Below, piece by piece: positions 27,916 through 37,760 of a DNA stretch of 64,000 nucleotides. The stretch lies in the NCBI RefSeq assembly GCF_002968635.1, contig NZ_PVBN01000001.1, positions 62,001 to 126,000 of the forward strand. Reading direction: 5' to 3'. The DNA is from Neorhizobium alkalisoli. GTDB lineage: Bacteria; Pseudomonadota; Alphaproteobacteria; Rhizobiales; Rhizobiaceae. How positions within the stretch are numbered: position 1 is the stretch's first letter; each line of letters opens with the position of its first letter. The translations under genes and the position numbers were made by a program. The notes below the pieces were generated by a model, which had not been told where the DNA came from, ran no database searches, and saw only the letters and a program-made list of their open reading frames with translations.

Positions 27916-29094
27916 ATGATGCTCGATTATCAATCTCTTCTCCTCGCCTTGGGCGTTTCGGCGGCGTGCCTGATGGTAACGCTGTTCGGCACCTGGGTTT
28001 CGCGCCGCACCGATTCCTTTCTGCTCACGCTGGTAGCAGCCCTCTGCTTTATCGTTTCGGGCATCATCGCCTATAGCTCCTATACCGTGGCAACAGGCAT
28101 CCTGCGCGTATCCATCGCTTATGCATTCCTGATGGCCGGCTTCTGCACCACCTATGCTGCGTCCGTGCAGTTCCGCACGGGCAACAAGCCGTGGAGGCTC
28201 GCCGCCGCTCTCGCCGTCGTCACCATCGTCTTCGGTCTTCCTTTGCTGATTGCCGGGTTCGACGGTGTCGGGCTCATTGTGATGAACATCCTCGCTGCGC
28301 TGCTGTTGACAGGTACGGGCTGGCAATATTGGCGCACCCGTGCGGAAGCGCCCGGTCCGCTTTGCGGCATGGCGGTTCTCTACGTCCTCAGCGGTCTGTC
28401 ATTTGCGCTGTGCGCTGGCGTCCTGATCAGCGACGGCAACTGGGTTCTGGGCCATGCTCCTGACAACTGGGCCGAAAATCTCAATATCGGCGTCTGTATT
28501 GCCGGCATGACGGGGATCGGATCCCTCTCGCTCGCGCTGCACCAGTGGCGCATGGCCGCTCATCATCGACGCGAGGCCATGACCGATATGCTCACCGGTC
28601 TCCTGAACAGGCGCGCTCTTTTCGAGGAGCATGGTACGCGCCGGATCGGTCCTTCCACCGCCGTGGTCGTTTTCGATATCGATCGCTTCAAGTCCATCAA
28701 CGACGAGCACGGTCACGCCGCCGGTGATATGGTGCTGAAGACATTTGCCGAGGATCTGCTACACGGGACGTCGCATGCCAAAACTGCCGCGCGCCTGGGC
28801 GGCGAGGAATTCGCCTTGATCCTCGATAACGTACTGCCTGGCAGGGCGGAACGGATTGCCAATGATATCGCCCGTCGTTTCGCGGCGCGTGAAATACCGG
28901 TCGGCGAATGCGCCGTGATGTGCACGGTCAGCGCGGGTGTTTCAACGGGTGCCGCGGGCGGGCAGCCTTTCGAAACCGTATTGGGTCTTGCAGACGGCGC
29001 ACTCTATGAAGCCAAGCGCGCCGGCCGCAACCGCGTCGAGGTGGCGGGTTACCTGCGGCCTGTCGACCTTTCCGACACCCGCAGCAGCGCCTGA
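27916..29094 (+). CDS. Membrane diguanylate cyclase (GGDEF)
   Basis: A 392-residue protein with six hydrophobic spans in the first 215 residues followed by a GGDEF domain. TDMLTGLLNRRALFEEH starts the domain, FDIDRFKSINDEHGHAAGDMVLK carries the Mg/substrate residues, and the active site is RLGGEEFALIL (GGEEF, active form). The inhibitory I-site RxxD that should lie four residues upstream of the RLGG Arg is replaced by SHAK, so no product inhibition by that site is expected. It makes c-di-GMP from GTP. It sits between pyrC and pyrE with 121 and 84 base gaps. Confidence 0.92.
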   Translation: MMLDYQSLLLALGVSAACLMVTLFGTWVSRRTDSFLLTLVAALCFIVSGIIAYSSYTVATGILRVSIAYAFLMAGFCTTYAASVQFRTGNKPWRLAAALAVVTIVFGLPLLIAGFDGVGLIVMNILAALLLTGTGWQYWRTRAEAPGPLCGMAVLYVLSGLSFALCAGVLISDGNWVLGHAPDNWAENLNIGVCIAGMTGIGSLSLALHQWRMAAHHRREAMTDMLTGLLNRRALFEEHGTRRIGPSTAVVVFDIDRFKSINDEHGHAAGDMVLKTFAEDLLHGTSHAKTAARLGGEEFALILDNVLPGRAERIANDIARRFAAREIPVGECAVMCTVSAGVSTGAAGGQPFETVLGLADGALYEAKRAGRNRVEVAGYLRPVDLSDTRSSA

Positions 29095-29178
29095 TCTCAC
29101 CGTTATTTATTGCATCGTCTGGCGCGCCGGCCCGCATGCTGCTATTGCGGCCCGTGGTTGCCAAACAGGAGCGGGCGC

Positions 29179-29874
29179 ATGATTCAGACCACATTTCCGG
29201 AACGCGGCGTAATGGCCGAACTGATGGCGAAGATGCTCTGGGAGATCGGAGCCGTTCATTTCAGCGCCGACAAGCCCTACAAGCTTTCCTCCGGCATGAT
29301 GAGCCCGGTCTATATCGACTGCCGCAAGCTGATCTCCTATCCTCGCATCCGCTCGGCGATCATGGATTTTGCCGCGGCGACGGTGATGCGCGATGCGGGC
29401 TTCGAGAAATTCGATTGTGTGGCAGGTGGTGAGACCGCCGGCATTCCCTTCGCAGCCTTCCTGGCCGAACGCCTCGGCCTGCCGATGATCTATGTCCGCA
29501 AGGCGCCGAAGGGCCATGGCCGCAACGCCCAGATCGAAGGTCATATGCCTGAGGGAACCCGCGTTCTGGTGATCGAAGATCTGACGACCGCCGGCGGCAG
29601 CATGTTCAAGTTCATCGACGCGATCCGAGCTGCCGGCGGCGTGGTCGATCACGGCATCGCGCTCTTTTTCTACGGCATCTTTCCGGAAGCCGAACAGCGC
29701 TTCTCAAACGGCAAGGTTCAGCTTCATCATATCGCGACATGGCGATACGTGCTGGCCGCTGCCCGCGAAGGCAGGCTGTTCGATGACAAGACGCTCTCCG
29801 AAGTCGAAGCGTTTCTCGACGCGCCACTCGCCTGGTCGGGGCGCAACGGCGGCGTCAGCGAACTCGCTCTCTGA
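29179..29874 (+). CDS. pyrE: Orotate phosphoribosyltransferase
   Basis: A 231-residue enzyme joining orotate and PRPP to OMP. The PRPP-binding motif is [19 protein letters not shown] (about 130-148); [15 protein letters not shown] (about 110-124) is the flexible catalytic loop with Lys residues. [20 protein letters not shown] is a typical N-terminal strand. Start ATG 29179 follows CAGGAGCGGGC. A longer in-frame ORF from 29110 is Cys/Arg rich and not family-like. Confidence 0.96.
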   Translation: MIQTTFPERGVMAELMAKMLWEIGAVHFSADKPYKLSSGMMSPVYIDCRKLISYPRIRSAIMDFAAATVMRDAGFEKFDCVAGGETAGIPFAAFLAERLGLPMIYVRKAPKGHGRNAQIEGHMPEGTRVLVIEDLTTAGGSMFKFIDAIRAAGGVVDHGIALFFYGIFPEAEQRFSNGKVQLHHIATWRYVLAAAREGRLFDDKTLSEVEAFLDAPLAWSGRNGGVSELAL

Positions 29875-29949
29875 ATTTTTGCTCTGGCAATTTTACAAAA
29901 GCTCGCTTAATCGATTGAAATACACCTTGGACTGGCGCGGGAGGACTCT

Positions 29950-30876
29950 ATGATTTTGTGCTGCGGCGAAGCCCTGATCGACATGCTTCCGCGCGAAACG
30001 ACGCTCGGGGAAAACGGCTTTGCCCCTTACGCCGGCGGAGCGGTCTTCAACACCGCCATTGCGCTTGGCCGCTTGGAGCAGCCTACCGCCTTCTTCACGG
30101 GTCTGTCGGATGACATGATGGGCGATATCCTTCGGGACACCCTGCGCAAGAGCAAGGTGGATTTCAGCTATTGCGCGACGCTCTCCAGGCCCACCACCAT
30201 CGCCTTTGTCAAGCTGGTCGACGGCCACGCCTCCTACGCTTTCTATGACGAGAACACTGCCGGCCGGATGATCACCGAGGCGGATCTGCCCGCTCTCGGG
30301 GAGGATTGCGAAGCACTGCATTTCGGCGCGATCAGCCTCATTCCCGAGCCCTGCGGCTCGACCTATGAAGCCCTGCTGATACGGGAGCATGCAAAGCGGG
30401 TCATATCGCTGGATCCCAACATCCGTCCCGGTTTCATCAAGGACAAGGCGTCCCACATGGCGCGTATCCGTCGCATGGCGGCGATGTCCGACATCGTGAA
30501 GTTTTCCGACGAGGACCTGGCCTGGTTCGGCCTTGAGGGCGACGAGGAGACACTGGCCCGCCACTGGCTGCATCACGGCGCAAAACTGGTTGTCGTCACG
30601 CGCGGTGCACAAGGTGCGGCTGCTTACACGGCGAACCACAAGGTGACCGTGCCGAGCGAGAAGGTAACTGTCGTGGATACCGTGGGCGCCGGGGATACAT
30701 TCGACGCCGGCGTTCTTGCTTCGCTGAAGATGCAGAACCTTCTGACGAAGGAACAGGTCGCAAACCTCTCGCAAGACCAGATCGCCAACGCCTTGGCACT
30801 CGGTGCCAAGGCCGCCGCCGTTACCGTCTCGCGTGCAGGCGCCAATCCGCCCTTCGCAAACGAGATTGGGCTCTAG
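29950..30876 (+). CDS. PfkB-family sugar kinase (fructokinase)
   Basis: A 308-residue ribokinase-fold kinase. The N-terminal motif YAGGAVFNTAIALGRLEQPTAFFTGLSDDMMGDIL is PfkB signature 1; VVDTVGAGDTFDAGVLA (about 238-254) is signature 2 with the catalytic Asp and anion hole. ISLDPNIRPGF is typical of fructokinases. GGGAGG sits eight bases before ATG 29950. It faces pgi, whose product interconverts fructose- and glucose-6-phosphate, consistent with a fructose-phosphorylating role. Confidence 0.88.
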   Translation: MILCCGEALIDMLPRETTLGENGFAPYAGGAVFNTAIALGRLEQPTAFFTGLSDDMMGDILRDTLRKSKVDFSYCATLSRPTTIAFVKLVDGHASYAFYDENTAGRMITEADLPALGEDCEALHFGAISLIPEPCGSTYEALLIREHAKRVISLDPNIRPGFIKDKASHMARIRRMAAMSDIVKFSDEDLAWFGLEGDEETLARHWLHHGAKLVVVTRGAQGAAAYTANHKVTVPSEKVTVVDTVGAGDTFDAGVLASLKMQNLLTKEQVANLSQDQIANALALGAKAAAVTVSRAGANPPFANEIGL

Positions 30877-30895
30877 CCGAGCTCCTACTGGAGGC

Positions 30896-30918
30896 GCTGT
30901 CAGCTTCGGGCTGACAGC
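30896..30918. terminator. Possible terminator hairpin between sugar kinase and pgi
   Basis: Nine-base stem GCTGTCAGC / GCTGACAGC with a TTCGG loop overlaps the last codons of pgi. It has no T-tract, so its role as terminator is only suggestive. Confidence 0.4.
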
Positions 30919-32525
30919 AGTGCCTTCACCAACCCCTGCGTCGAGCTGTCATGCCCGGCGGCACTTTCCTTGCCCTCGACCACCGGCAGCAGGCCCGTAG
31001 CAAGCTCCTTGCCGAGCTCGACACCCCATTGGTCGAAGGAGTTGATGCGGAACAGCACGCCTTCCACGAAGACGCGGTGTTCATAGAGCGCGATCAGCCG
31101 GCCGAGCGCGAACGGCGTCAGCTTGTCGTAGACGAAGGTGATCGACGGCCGGTTGCCGTTAAAGACGCGGTGCGGGGCGATGAAATCGGCCTGCTTCTCG
31201 TCCATGCCCTTGGATGTCAGCTGTTCCTTGGCTTCGCCGAAGGTCCGGCCCTTCATCAGCGCTTCGGACTGGGCAAGGCAATTGGCGATCAGCAGTTCGT
31301 GCTGATGGCGCAGATGCGGTTCGAAACCGTTGGCCGCGATCATGAACTCCGCGGGGATGATGCTCGTGCCCTGATGGATCAGCTGGTAGAAGGCGTGCTG
31401 GCCGTTGGTGCCAGGCTCGCCCCAGACAGCGGGGCCGGAATTGCCTTCGACCGGCTTGCCGTCGATCGTCACGCCCTTGCCGTTCGATTCCATGTCGAGC
31501 TGCTGCAGATAGGCGGGAAAGCGCAACAGCCGCTGATCGTAGGGCAGGATGGCGCGGGTCGGGTAACCCAGCACGTTGCGATGGTAGAAGCCGATCAGTC
31601 CAAGCAGCATCGGCAGGTTCTGCCGCGTGGAGGCGGTGCGGAAATGCACATCCATCGCATGGGCGCCATCGAGGAACTTTCCGAAATTTTCCGCCCCGAT
31701 GGCGATCATCAGCGGCAGGCCGATCGCCGACCAGATGGAGTAGCGGCCGCCGACCCAGTCCCAAAAGCCGAACACGCGGTCGCTTTCGATGCCGAAGGCC
31801 GAAACCTTGTCGAGTGCGGTGGAGACGGCCGCAAAATGATGCTTCACCGCCGCCTCTCCGAGTTTCTCGGCGATGAAGGCACGGGCGGAAGCCGCATTGG
31901 TCATGGTCTCGATCGTCGTGAAGGTTTTCGAGGCAATGATGAAAAGGGTCGTTTCGGCATCAAGCAGCTTCAGCGTGTCGGCAATATGCGCTCCGTCGAC
32001 GTTCGAAACGAAATGCGCGCGGGGGCCGTCGTGGAAAGGAGCAAGGGCCAGCGTCGCCATGACAGGGCCGAGATCGGAACCGCCGATGCCGATATTGACG
32101 ACGTCGGTGATCTTTTTGCCGGTAGCGCCTTTCAGCGCGCCGGCGCGGATGCCGTCGGCAAACGCGCCCATGGCGGCGAGGACCGCATTGACATCCGGCA
32201 TGACATCCTTGCCGTCGACCAGAACCGGCCTGTTGGATCGGTTGCGGAGCGCCGTATGCAGCACGGCGCGCCCTTCCGTGAAATTGATCGGAACGCCCGA
32301 AAACATCTCTTCGCGTTTTTTGGCGACGCCGCCGACCTCGGCCAGCCTTTCGAGGAGCAACAGCACGTCGTCGTTCACCGCCGTTTTGGAATAGTCCATC
32401 AGCAGGTCATCGAAGGACGCGCTGAACCGTTCGAAGCGGCCGGGATCGGACGCGAATGCAGCGCGAATGTTCGTGGCATTGGTTTTTGCCACTGCGGATT
32501 TCAGGTCTTGGATGATGGCCTGCAT
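30900..32525 (-). CDS. pgi: Glucose-6-phosphate isomerase
   Basis: A 541-residue isomerase of the PGI family. [21 protein letters not shown] (phosphosugar-binding), [35 protein letters not shown], the catalytic-Glu signature [26 protein letters not shown] and a C-terminal Lys in [15 protein letters not shown] are all seen. Length is normal. In rhizobia it feeds hexose phosphates into the Entner-Doudoroff and pentose phosphate routes. Its end is 23 bases from the convergent sugar kinase. Confidence 0.97.
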   Translation of the reverse strand: MQAIIQDLKSAVAKTNATNIRAAFASDPGRFERFSASFDDLLMDYSKTAVNDDVLLLLERLAEVGGVAKKREEMFSGVPINFTEGRAVLHTALRNRSNRPVLVDGKDVMPDVNAVLAAMGAFADGIRAGALKGATGKKITDVVNIGIGGSDLGPVMATLALAPFHDGPRAHFVSNVDGAHIADTLKLLDAETTLFIIASKTFTTIETMTNAASARAFIAEKLGEAAVKHHFAAVSTALDKVSAFGIESDRVFGFWDWVGGRYSIWSAIGLPLMIAIGAENFGKFLDGAHAMDVHFRTASTRQNLPMLLGLIGFYHRNVLGYPTRAILPYDQRLLRFPAYLQQLDMESNGKGVTIDGKPVEGNSGPAVWGEPGTNGQHAFYQLIHQGTSIIPAEFMIAANGFEPHLRHQHELLIANCLAQSEALMKGRTFGEAKEQLTSKGMDEKQADFIAPHRVFNGNRPSITFVYDKLTPFALGRLIALYEHRVFVEGVLFRINSFDQWGVELGKELATGLLPVVEGKESAAGHDSSTQGLVKALLSARS

Positions 32526-32618
32526 GGAGGTTCCTCGCGGTCGGGGAAATGATGAACGGGGAACCTATTCGCTTTCCCGGTCAAATCAACCCATTTAGAG
32601 CCGTGGTCTGGCAGCCTT

Positions 32619-33890
32619 CTACTGGCCGACCGCCGTCGTCACCGTGTTGCCGGCAGCAGTTCCCAAGCGAAGGATCTGCTCATCGTAGGACCGGCGCGTC
32701 GCAGGATCGAAGACGGCAATCGGGGTACTGACGGCGACGCTCGCCGCACCTCCGACCGTTTGCGCGGCGCCGAGCGCCACGGCACCAAGGCGATCGCCGA
32801 GCCCAACGTCCGAGTCGGTAACCGCCTGGCCGGCAATCAGCCGGTTGCCGATCAGCTGCACCACTTCCGGACTTTCGGCGAATTTCCCGTGGTTGAGCCG
32901 ATCACCACCCTTCAGAGCCGTAAGGTCGAGGACGACGATACCGGCTTTTTCGAATTCCGTTCGATAGGGCTCGACTGTCGGATCGACCTGGCCGAGGCGA
33001 TCGATGTTGCCGGAGATCCGCCGGGACAGGCTGAGTGCACGGTCATCTCGGGAAACAAAGAGCGTGAAATGCGGTCGCTTTTCACCAAGCTCGGCAAGCT
33101 GCTGGCCGAACACGTCCACGTCGAGGTCGGGAGAAGCGAGAATGACGTTCTGGATTTTCGGCGCGACGCGTCCGTCGCGGATCGCCATCTGCCGCAGGGC
33201 CTCGACCGTCAGCCAGGAACCCATCGAATGCGCCATGATGGTGACTTCGCCGACGCTCGGCTCCTTCGACAGGCGATGCAGCATCTCTTCCAGCGCGTCG
33301 CGCGAATAGTTCGTGCTTTCCTTGTCGTAGTTGTAGGCAAAAATGCTGCCGCGCGACGGCCAGGTGAACAGCACCGGCGCCACGTCCGCCTTGGAGTCAT
33401 GGACGATCTGCGCGAAGCGATAGACGGCGTCCTCGTAACGGTTGTTGAACCCGTGCACGAAGACCATCACCCGCCGGCTTTTCGGCAGATGCTGTCTCAG
33501 CCAGCCCTGTGCACCGGGCCGGTCGAGCGGCGTTACCGAAACCGTCGCAAATTCCTTGGCGGGATTGGCGGGCAGTTTGGCGGGCCATTGAACCTGGCCG
33601 ACCTTGCGGGCGCGGTCGGGAGGAATGGAGACGGCGATTTCGGTGATCTGCGGCTCCTTGCCGCGTTCCCCGGAAAACAGCACGCCCGGCGTTTCGGTTG
33701 GCCGCCGTGTCGTGGCCACGAGTACATCGACCTTGGTGGCGCCGTCAGCTCGAGCAGCGGTCGGGATCAATACGCCTTCTGGCCGCCCGGCGCAGCCCGG
33801 CAAGGCAGCCAGTGTCGCGACGACGGCAATCAGACGAAGCGGATAAACGGCGCGGCTAACCAAGCGAACTCCAACATGCTCTTTGCCCAC
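32619..33890 (-). CDS. Alpha/beta-hydrolase lipoprotein (DUF900-like)
   Basis: A 423-residue protein with a signal sequence ending LAALPGC (Cys33), so probably a lipoprotein. The hydrolase core has SRRVMVFVHGFNNRYEDAVYRFAQI (oxyanion strand), APVLFTWPSRGSIFAYNYDKES and the nucleophile elbow IMAHSMGSWLTVEAL; DLDVDVF and later acidic/His residues could complete the triad. This is the DUF900 arrangement seen in bacterial surface-associated esterases. The start is uncertain: GTG 33890 is used, but a TTG at 33863 with GGAG upstream would also keep the signal peptide. Substrate unknown. Confidence 0.83.
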   Translation of the reverse strand: MGKEHVGVRLVSRAVYPLRLIAVVATLAALPGCAGRPEGVLIPTAARADGATKVDVLVATTRRPTETPGVLFSGERGKEPQITEIAVSIPPDRARKVGQVQWPAKLPANPAKEFATVSVTPLDRPGAQGWLRQHLPKSRRVMVFVHGFNNRYEDAVYRFAQIVHDSKADVAPVLFTWPSRGSIFAYNYDKESTNYSRDALEEMLHRLSKEPSVGEVTIMAHSMGSWLTVEALRQMAIRDGRVAPKIQNVILASPDLDVDVFGQQLAELGEKRPHFTLFVSRDDRALSLSRRISGNIDRLGQVDPTVEPYRTEFEKAGIVVLDLTALKGGDRLNHGKFAESPEVVQLIGNRLIAGQAVTDSDVGLGDRLGAVALGAAQTVGGAASVAVSTPIAVFDPATRRSYDEQILRLGTAAGNTVTTAVGQ

Positions 33891-34001
33891 CCCTCACGAG
33901 AAGCGCTAGTCAAGGAACACTGCTGCGTCCATAGCCAAGGCTTCGATTCAAGCAGTGGGACCGGTCCTTGTTGTCGATCTGTCGCCGCAATGCAACGTCC
34001 G

Positions 34002-35699
34002 TCAGCCGCGCAGCTCGCGCCGCAGGATCTTCCCGACGTTCGATTTCGGCAGTTCGGTGCGGAACTCGATAAAGCGTGGCCGCTTGTAATTCGTGAGATT
34101 TTCGACGCAATGGGCCTTGATCTGCGATTCCGTCAGGTTGGGGTCCTTTTTGACCACGAAGAGTTTGACCGCCTCGCCGGAATGTTCGTCCGGTATCCCG
34201 ATCGCAGCGCATTCGAGCACGCCCGGATGCTTGGCGACGACCTCCTCGACCTCGTTCGGATAGACATTGAAGCCCGAAACCAGGATCATGTCCTTCTTGC
34301 GGTCGACGATTTTGGTATAGCCCTGCCGGTCCATATAACCCATGTCACCGGTCCGGAAGAAGCCGTCCGCGGTCATCACCTTGGCTGTTTCATCGGGACG
34401 GTTCCAATAGCCGGCCATGACCTGAGGCCCCCGGATGCAGATTTCACCCACGCCGCCGAGTTCGACTTCCGCACCGTCGTCATCGCGGATCGAGATTTCC
34501 GTCGACGATATCGGCAGGCCGATCATACCGCTGAACTCGGTGGCATCCAGCCGGTTTGCGGTGGCGACGGGAGAGGTCTCGGACAGGCCGTAACCCTCGG
34601 TGATCTGGCAGCCGGTCATCTTCAGCCAGCGCTCGGCGACCGGGCGCTGCACTGACATGCCGCCGCCGAACACGAGCAGCAGCGACGAGAAGTCGAGTTT
34701 TTGGAAATCCGGATTGTTCATCAGCGCGTTGAACAACGTGTTGAGACCCGGGAAGACGTGGATCTTGTACTTCTGAAGTTCCTTGACGAAGGCCGGGATG
34801 TCGCGTGGGTTGGCGATCAGGATGTTGTGGCTGCCCGTCGCGACCCCCATCAGCGAGTTCACCGTGAGCGCGAAGATATGGTAGAGGGGCAGGGCGCAGA
34901 GGAACTGGAGCTGATCCGGCCGCGGCTTGGTGAGGAATGCAGTCTCGAGCCAGGTCCCCATCTGCTCCTTGTTGGCAAGCAGGTTCGAATGGGTGAGGAT
35001 CGCCCCTTTGGAGATACCTGTCGTGCCGCCGGTATATTGCAGGAAAGCGATGTCGCGGCCGTTCACCTCGACCGGGTTCACGGTCAGTCGCGCGCCCTCG
35101 TCACGCACCTGCTTGAAACTCTTGGCCGAGGCAAGCGACCATTCCGGCACGAGCTTCTTTATCTTGCGCACGACCAGGTTGACGATATGTCCCTTGAGGC
35201 CGAGCATGTCGCCCATGGTTGCGACAACCACATTCTTCACTTCCGTATTCGGCAGCGCCTGCTGAACCGTATGGGCGAAATTCTCCAGGACGAAGATTGC
35301 CTTGGCGCCGGCATCCTTCAACTGGTGCTCCAGCTCCCGCGGCGTATAGAGCGGGTTGACGTTGACGACGACCAGGCCGACGCGGAGGATGCCGTAGACG
35401 ATCACCGGGTTCTGGAGGATGTTCGGCAACATCACCGCCACGCGGTCTCCCTTGACCAGTCCCTGCGCCTGCAGCCAAGCCGCAATCTTGCGGCTTTCCG
35501 CTTCAAGCTGCCGGAAGCTGAGCGACTTTCCCATGCTGGAAAATGCCGGTCGGTCCGCAAAGCGCGAGCAGCTGTCTTCGAAAAGTTCGCCCAGCGAGCG
35601 ATGGGTCAGCGGCGGAATTTCCTCCGGCACCGTCGGCGGATACGAGGCCAGCCAGATCTTGTCGGGATTGGCGTCGGTGCGTGCAGTGACTTCGCTCAT
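34002..35699 (-). CDS. fadD: Long-chain fatty acid-CoA ligase
   Basis: A 565-residue AMP-forming enzyme activating long-chain fatty acids at the inner membrane. The P-loop-like AMP motif is AFLQYTGGTTGISKGAILTH (about 215-234); GYGLSETSP is motif A5, YWNRPDETAKVMTADGFFRTGDMGYMDRQGYTKIVDRKKDMILVSGFNVYPNEVE the A7-A8 hinge, and PKSNVGKILRREL (A10) the catalytic Lys. The overall look is FadD/LcfA. Upstream, at 35840-35855, is a TTGACGT palindrome also found before the nitronate monooxygenase. The symbol rests on family, not tested substrate. Confidence 0.9.
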   Translation of the reverse strand: MSEVTARTDANPDKIWLASYPPTVPEEIPPLTHRSLGELFEDSCSRFADRPAFSSMGKSLSFRQLEAESRKIAAWLQAQGLVKGDRVAVMLPNILQNPVIVYGILRVGLVVVNVNPLYTPRELEHQLKDAGAKAIFVLENFAHTVQQALPNTEVKNVVVATMGDMLGLKGHIVNLVVRKIKKLVPEWSLASAKSFKQVRDEGARLTVNPVEVNGRDIAFLQYTGGTTGISKGAILTHSNLLANKEQMGTWLETAFLTKPRPDQLQFLCALPLYHIFALTVNSLMGVATGSHNILIANPRDIPAFVKELQKYKIHVFPGLNTLFNALMNNPDFQKLDFSSLLLVFGGGMSVQRPVAERWLKMTGCQITEGYGLSETSPVATANRLDATEFSGMIGLPISSTEISIRDDDGAEVELGGVGEICIRGPQVMAGYWNRPDETAKVMTADGFFRTGDMGYMDRQGYTKIVDRKKDMILVSGFNVYPNEVEEVVAKHPGVLECAAIGIPDEHSGEAVKLFVVKKDPNLTESQIKAHCVENLTNYKRPRFIEFRTELPKSNVGKILRRELRG

Positions 35700-35839
35700 A
35701 TGGAACCTCCTCCATCATTCTTCTTGTTTCGCGCTTGCCAAAGCGTGCAGCAAGGTCCTCCACCCTGCCGCCAGAAACAGATTATGCCATGGTCCTGTGG
35801 CGTAAAGCCATAGTCTCTGTTTTGAACAGCTATATAACC

Positions 35840-35855
35840 TTGACGTAAACGTCAA
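35840..35855. promoter_or_regulatory. Palindromic operator candidate before fadD
   Basis: TTGACGT-AA-ACGTCAA is a perfect inverted repeat about 141 bases upstream of the fadD start, just beside TATATA, and 114 bases before the PRC-barrel gene. A closely related element lies before the nitronate monooxygenase gene at 50384. Confidence 0.65.
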
Positions 35856-35968
35856 CCGGGCTGCCGAGTAGGTCCGTCACCTTCGCCAGCGGGGAGGAAC
35901 ATAGGAGACGGCAAGACGTTTTCCCTGAGTAACATCATAGTAACACGAGGAAACCAAGGAGGTGCGTT

Positions 35969-36361
35969 ATGTTGCATCATGAACCCCGAGCCGGTCAGGA
36001 TCCCTACGTCAAGGATACGCCGTCGCTGATTGCGAGCGACAAGGTGGAAGGCACCCGGGTCTATGGCGCGGACGGCAAGCACATCGGTTCGATCGAGCGC
36101 GTGCTTCTCGAAAAGCGCGGCGGCCGGGTGGCCTATGCGGTCCTGAGTTTTGGCGGCTTCCTCGGAATCGGTGACGACTATTATCCGCTCCCGTGGGAGA
36201 AACTGCGCTACGACGAAGAACTCGACGGATATCGCATCGATCTGACCAAGGACCAGATCACGGGCGCCCCGCGCTATCGCGATCTCAACGACGATACCTG
36301 GTACAATGACAAGGGCCGGACGATCTACGACTATTACGGCGTGCCGCCCTACTGGATGTAA
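35969..36361 (+). CDS. PRC-barrel domain protein
   Basis: A 130-residue soluble protein. TPSLIASDKVEGTRVYGADGKHIGSIERVLLEKRGGRVAYAVLSFGGFLGIGDDYYPLPWEKLRYDEELDGYRIDLTKDQI is a full PRC-barrel domain, the beta-barrel shared by photosynthetic reaction-centre H subunits and RimM. The C-terminus is Tyr-rich (DYYGVPPYWM). Small stand-alone PRC proteins are common in rhizobia and often stress-induced, with no proven function. AAGGAGGTG eight bases before ATG is a perfect Shine-Dalgarno, so strong expression is expected. A terminator follows directly. Confidence 0.9.
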   Translation: MLHHEPRAGQDPYVKDTPSLIASDKVEGTRVYGADGKHIGSIERVLLEKRGGRVAYAVLSFGGFLGIGDDYYPLPWEKLRYDEELDGYRIDLTKDQITGAPRYRDLNDDTWYNDKGRTIYDYYGVPPYWM

Positions 36362-36381
36362 CCCGATAGCCAGAAGCTTCA

Positions 36382-36411
36382 GGGGGCTCCGCGGTTGGCG
36401 GGGCCTCTTTT
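36382..36411 (+). terminator. Terminator of the PRC-barrel gene
   Basis: Stem GGGGGCTCCGC / GCGGGGCCTCT around a GGTTG loop (two to three G-T wobbles) with TTTT behind, 21 bases after the stop codon. Confidence 0.8.
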
Positions 36412-36479
36412 CATTTGCTTAAATCTATTCTGGCACGCTGCCGTCCGCCCCGATGGAAAACGAGGCGAGAGGACGGCAA

Positions 36480-37598
36480 ATGGGCATGATGGCGGATAAG
36501 GCGGGTGGCGTCCGGGATCTGGAGCGGGAGGATCTGCCGTCGGTCGCTCAGCTGTTTCAGAAGACCTTCCGGGATTCTGAGCCATTGCGGCCGTCGATGA
36601 TCCAGTATTTCCGCGATATCTATTTCGACCATCCCTGGTACGACGACGAAATCCGCTCGAAGGTGTTTGTCAGCGCGGCTGGCGAGGTCGAGGGATTCAT
36701 AGGCGTTTTTCCATCGCGGCTGGAGCTTAACGGCAGATCGCTGCGGGCGGCCTTCGCGGGTTCGATGATGGTCGACCGGCCGGAACAAAACCCATTGGCG
36801 GGTGCGCGCCTTCTGCGTTCCTTCCTGGCGGGGCCGCAGGATATATCGCTCACCGAAACCGCCAATGCGCTTGCCCTTGGCATGTGGCAGAAGCTCGCCC
36901 TGCCGCTCGATATTGCCTACAGCCTCAACTGGTTGCGCGTCCTGCGCCCCGTATCGGCTGCGGTTCAGGTTGCCGAACGTGCGGTAAAAGCTGCGCGCCT
37001 CTTGCGTCCCGTCGGCGCCTTTGCCGACGGATTGGTGGAAAAGATGGGCGCTTCACCCTTCCGCGCGCCCAAAGTCCATGGTGTGGGCCGGGCGAATTTC
37101 TGGGATGCGCCGCGCGAGGAGTTCATCGAGGCGGTCCTGAAACTTGCTGATACTTTCCCGCTGAAGCCGCAATGGGACCGGCCGACACTCGAATGGTTCA
37201 TGGACCAGGCGGAACAGAAACGCCAATATGGAAAGCCCGTCTGGCGTATCGCCGAATCCCGCAGCGGGCAGCTCGTCGGCTGCTACGTCTACTACGGCCG
37301 TCCCGGTGGTATCGCCTGGCTTCTGCAGGCGCTCTGCTCGCCGGCAGTCGCGGGCGATCTGGTGGAGGATCTCTTCGCTCACGCCGATGCCAGCGGTTGC
37401 GCCGCGATCCGTGGCGCCGGTCATCCCTGGCTGACGCCGGAACTCATCAGCCGCAAGACGATGTTCTATGGCCGCGCATTCTTCGTTGCACACGCCAAGG
37501 ACAAGTCGCTGCTGGAGCCGGTCAAGACTGGGCAAGGCCTGATCAGCGGCCTTGCCGGCGAGAACTGGACCCGCCTGATCGGCGACGATTTCGACTAA
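36480..37598 (+). CDS. GNAT-like acetyltransferase, function unknown
   Basis: A 372-residue protein whose first 100 residues (VRDLEREDLPSVAQLFQKTFRD...GFIGVFPSRLELNGRSLRAAFAGSMMVDRPEQNPLAGARLLRSFL) follow the GNAT acetyl-CoA fold. The second half (about 215-330) again looks GNAT-like (WRIAESRSGQLVGCYVYYGRPGGIAWLLQALC...), so it may be a double-domain protein. ATG 36480 follows GAGAGGA at eight bases; an ATG at 36453 has no ribosome site. It is not one of the well-known GNAT subfamilies, and I cannot name a substrate. Confidence 0.7.
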   Translation: MGMMADKAGGVRDLEREDLPSVAQLFQKTFRDSEPLRPSMIQYFRDIYFDHPWYDDEIRSKVFVSAAGEVEGFIGVFPSRLELNGRSLRAAFAGSMMVDRPEQNPLAGARLLRSFLAGPQDISLTETANALALGMWQKLALPLDIAYSLNWLRVLRPVSAAVQVAERAVKAARLLRPVGAFADGLVEKMGASPFRAPKVHGVGRANFWDAPREEFIEAVLKLADTFPLKPQWDRPTLEWFMDQAEQKRQYGKPVWRIAESRSGQLVGCYVYYGRPGGIAWLLQALCSPAVAGDLVEDLFAHADASGCAAIRGAGHPWLTPELISRKTMFYGRAFFVAHAKDKSLLEPVKTGQGLISGLAGENWTRLIGDDFD

Positions 37599-37760
37599 CC
37601 AAAGATCTCGAAAGCCGAACTTGTTGTTCGTGGTCGCAAGAGTTTGATCGCATCGCGGTCCTTGTAAAGCCCCCTCCTTTCATGCGGAAGGCTGCATAGA
37701 TCGGTCGCTCAAGTACGCGTATTCTTGGCTTGCCGGGCAATCCGGGCCGGGGAGGTTTGC

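Noticed and set aside
30951-32552. Open frame of about 530 codons opposite pgi, on the plus strand
   Set aside because: Antisense shadow of pgi with no recognisable domain or ribosome site.
32760-34655. Open frame of about 630 codons opposite the alpha/beta hydrolase and fadD
   Set aside because: Spans two well-supported minus-strand genes and an intergenic gap; no protein-family signal.
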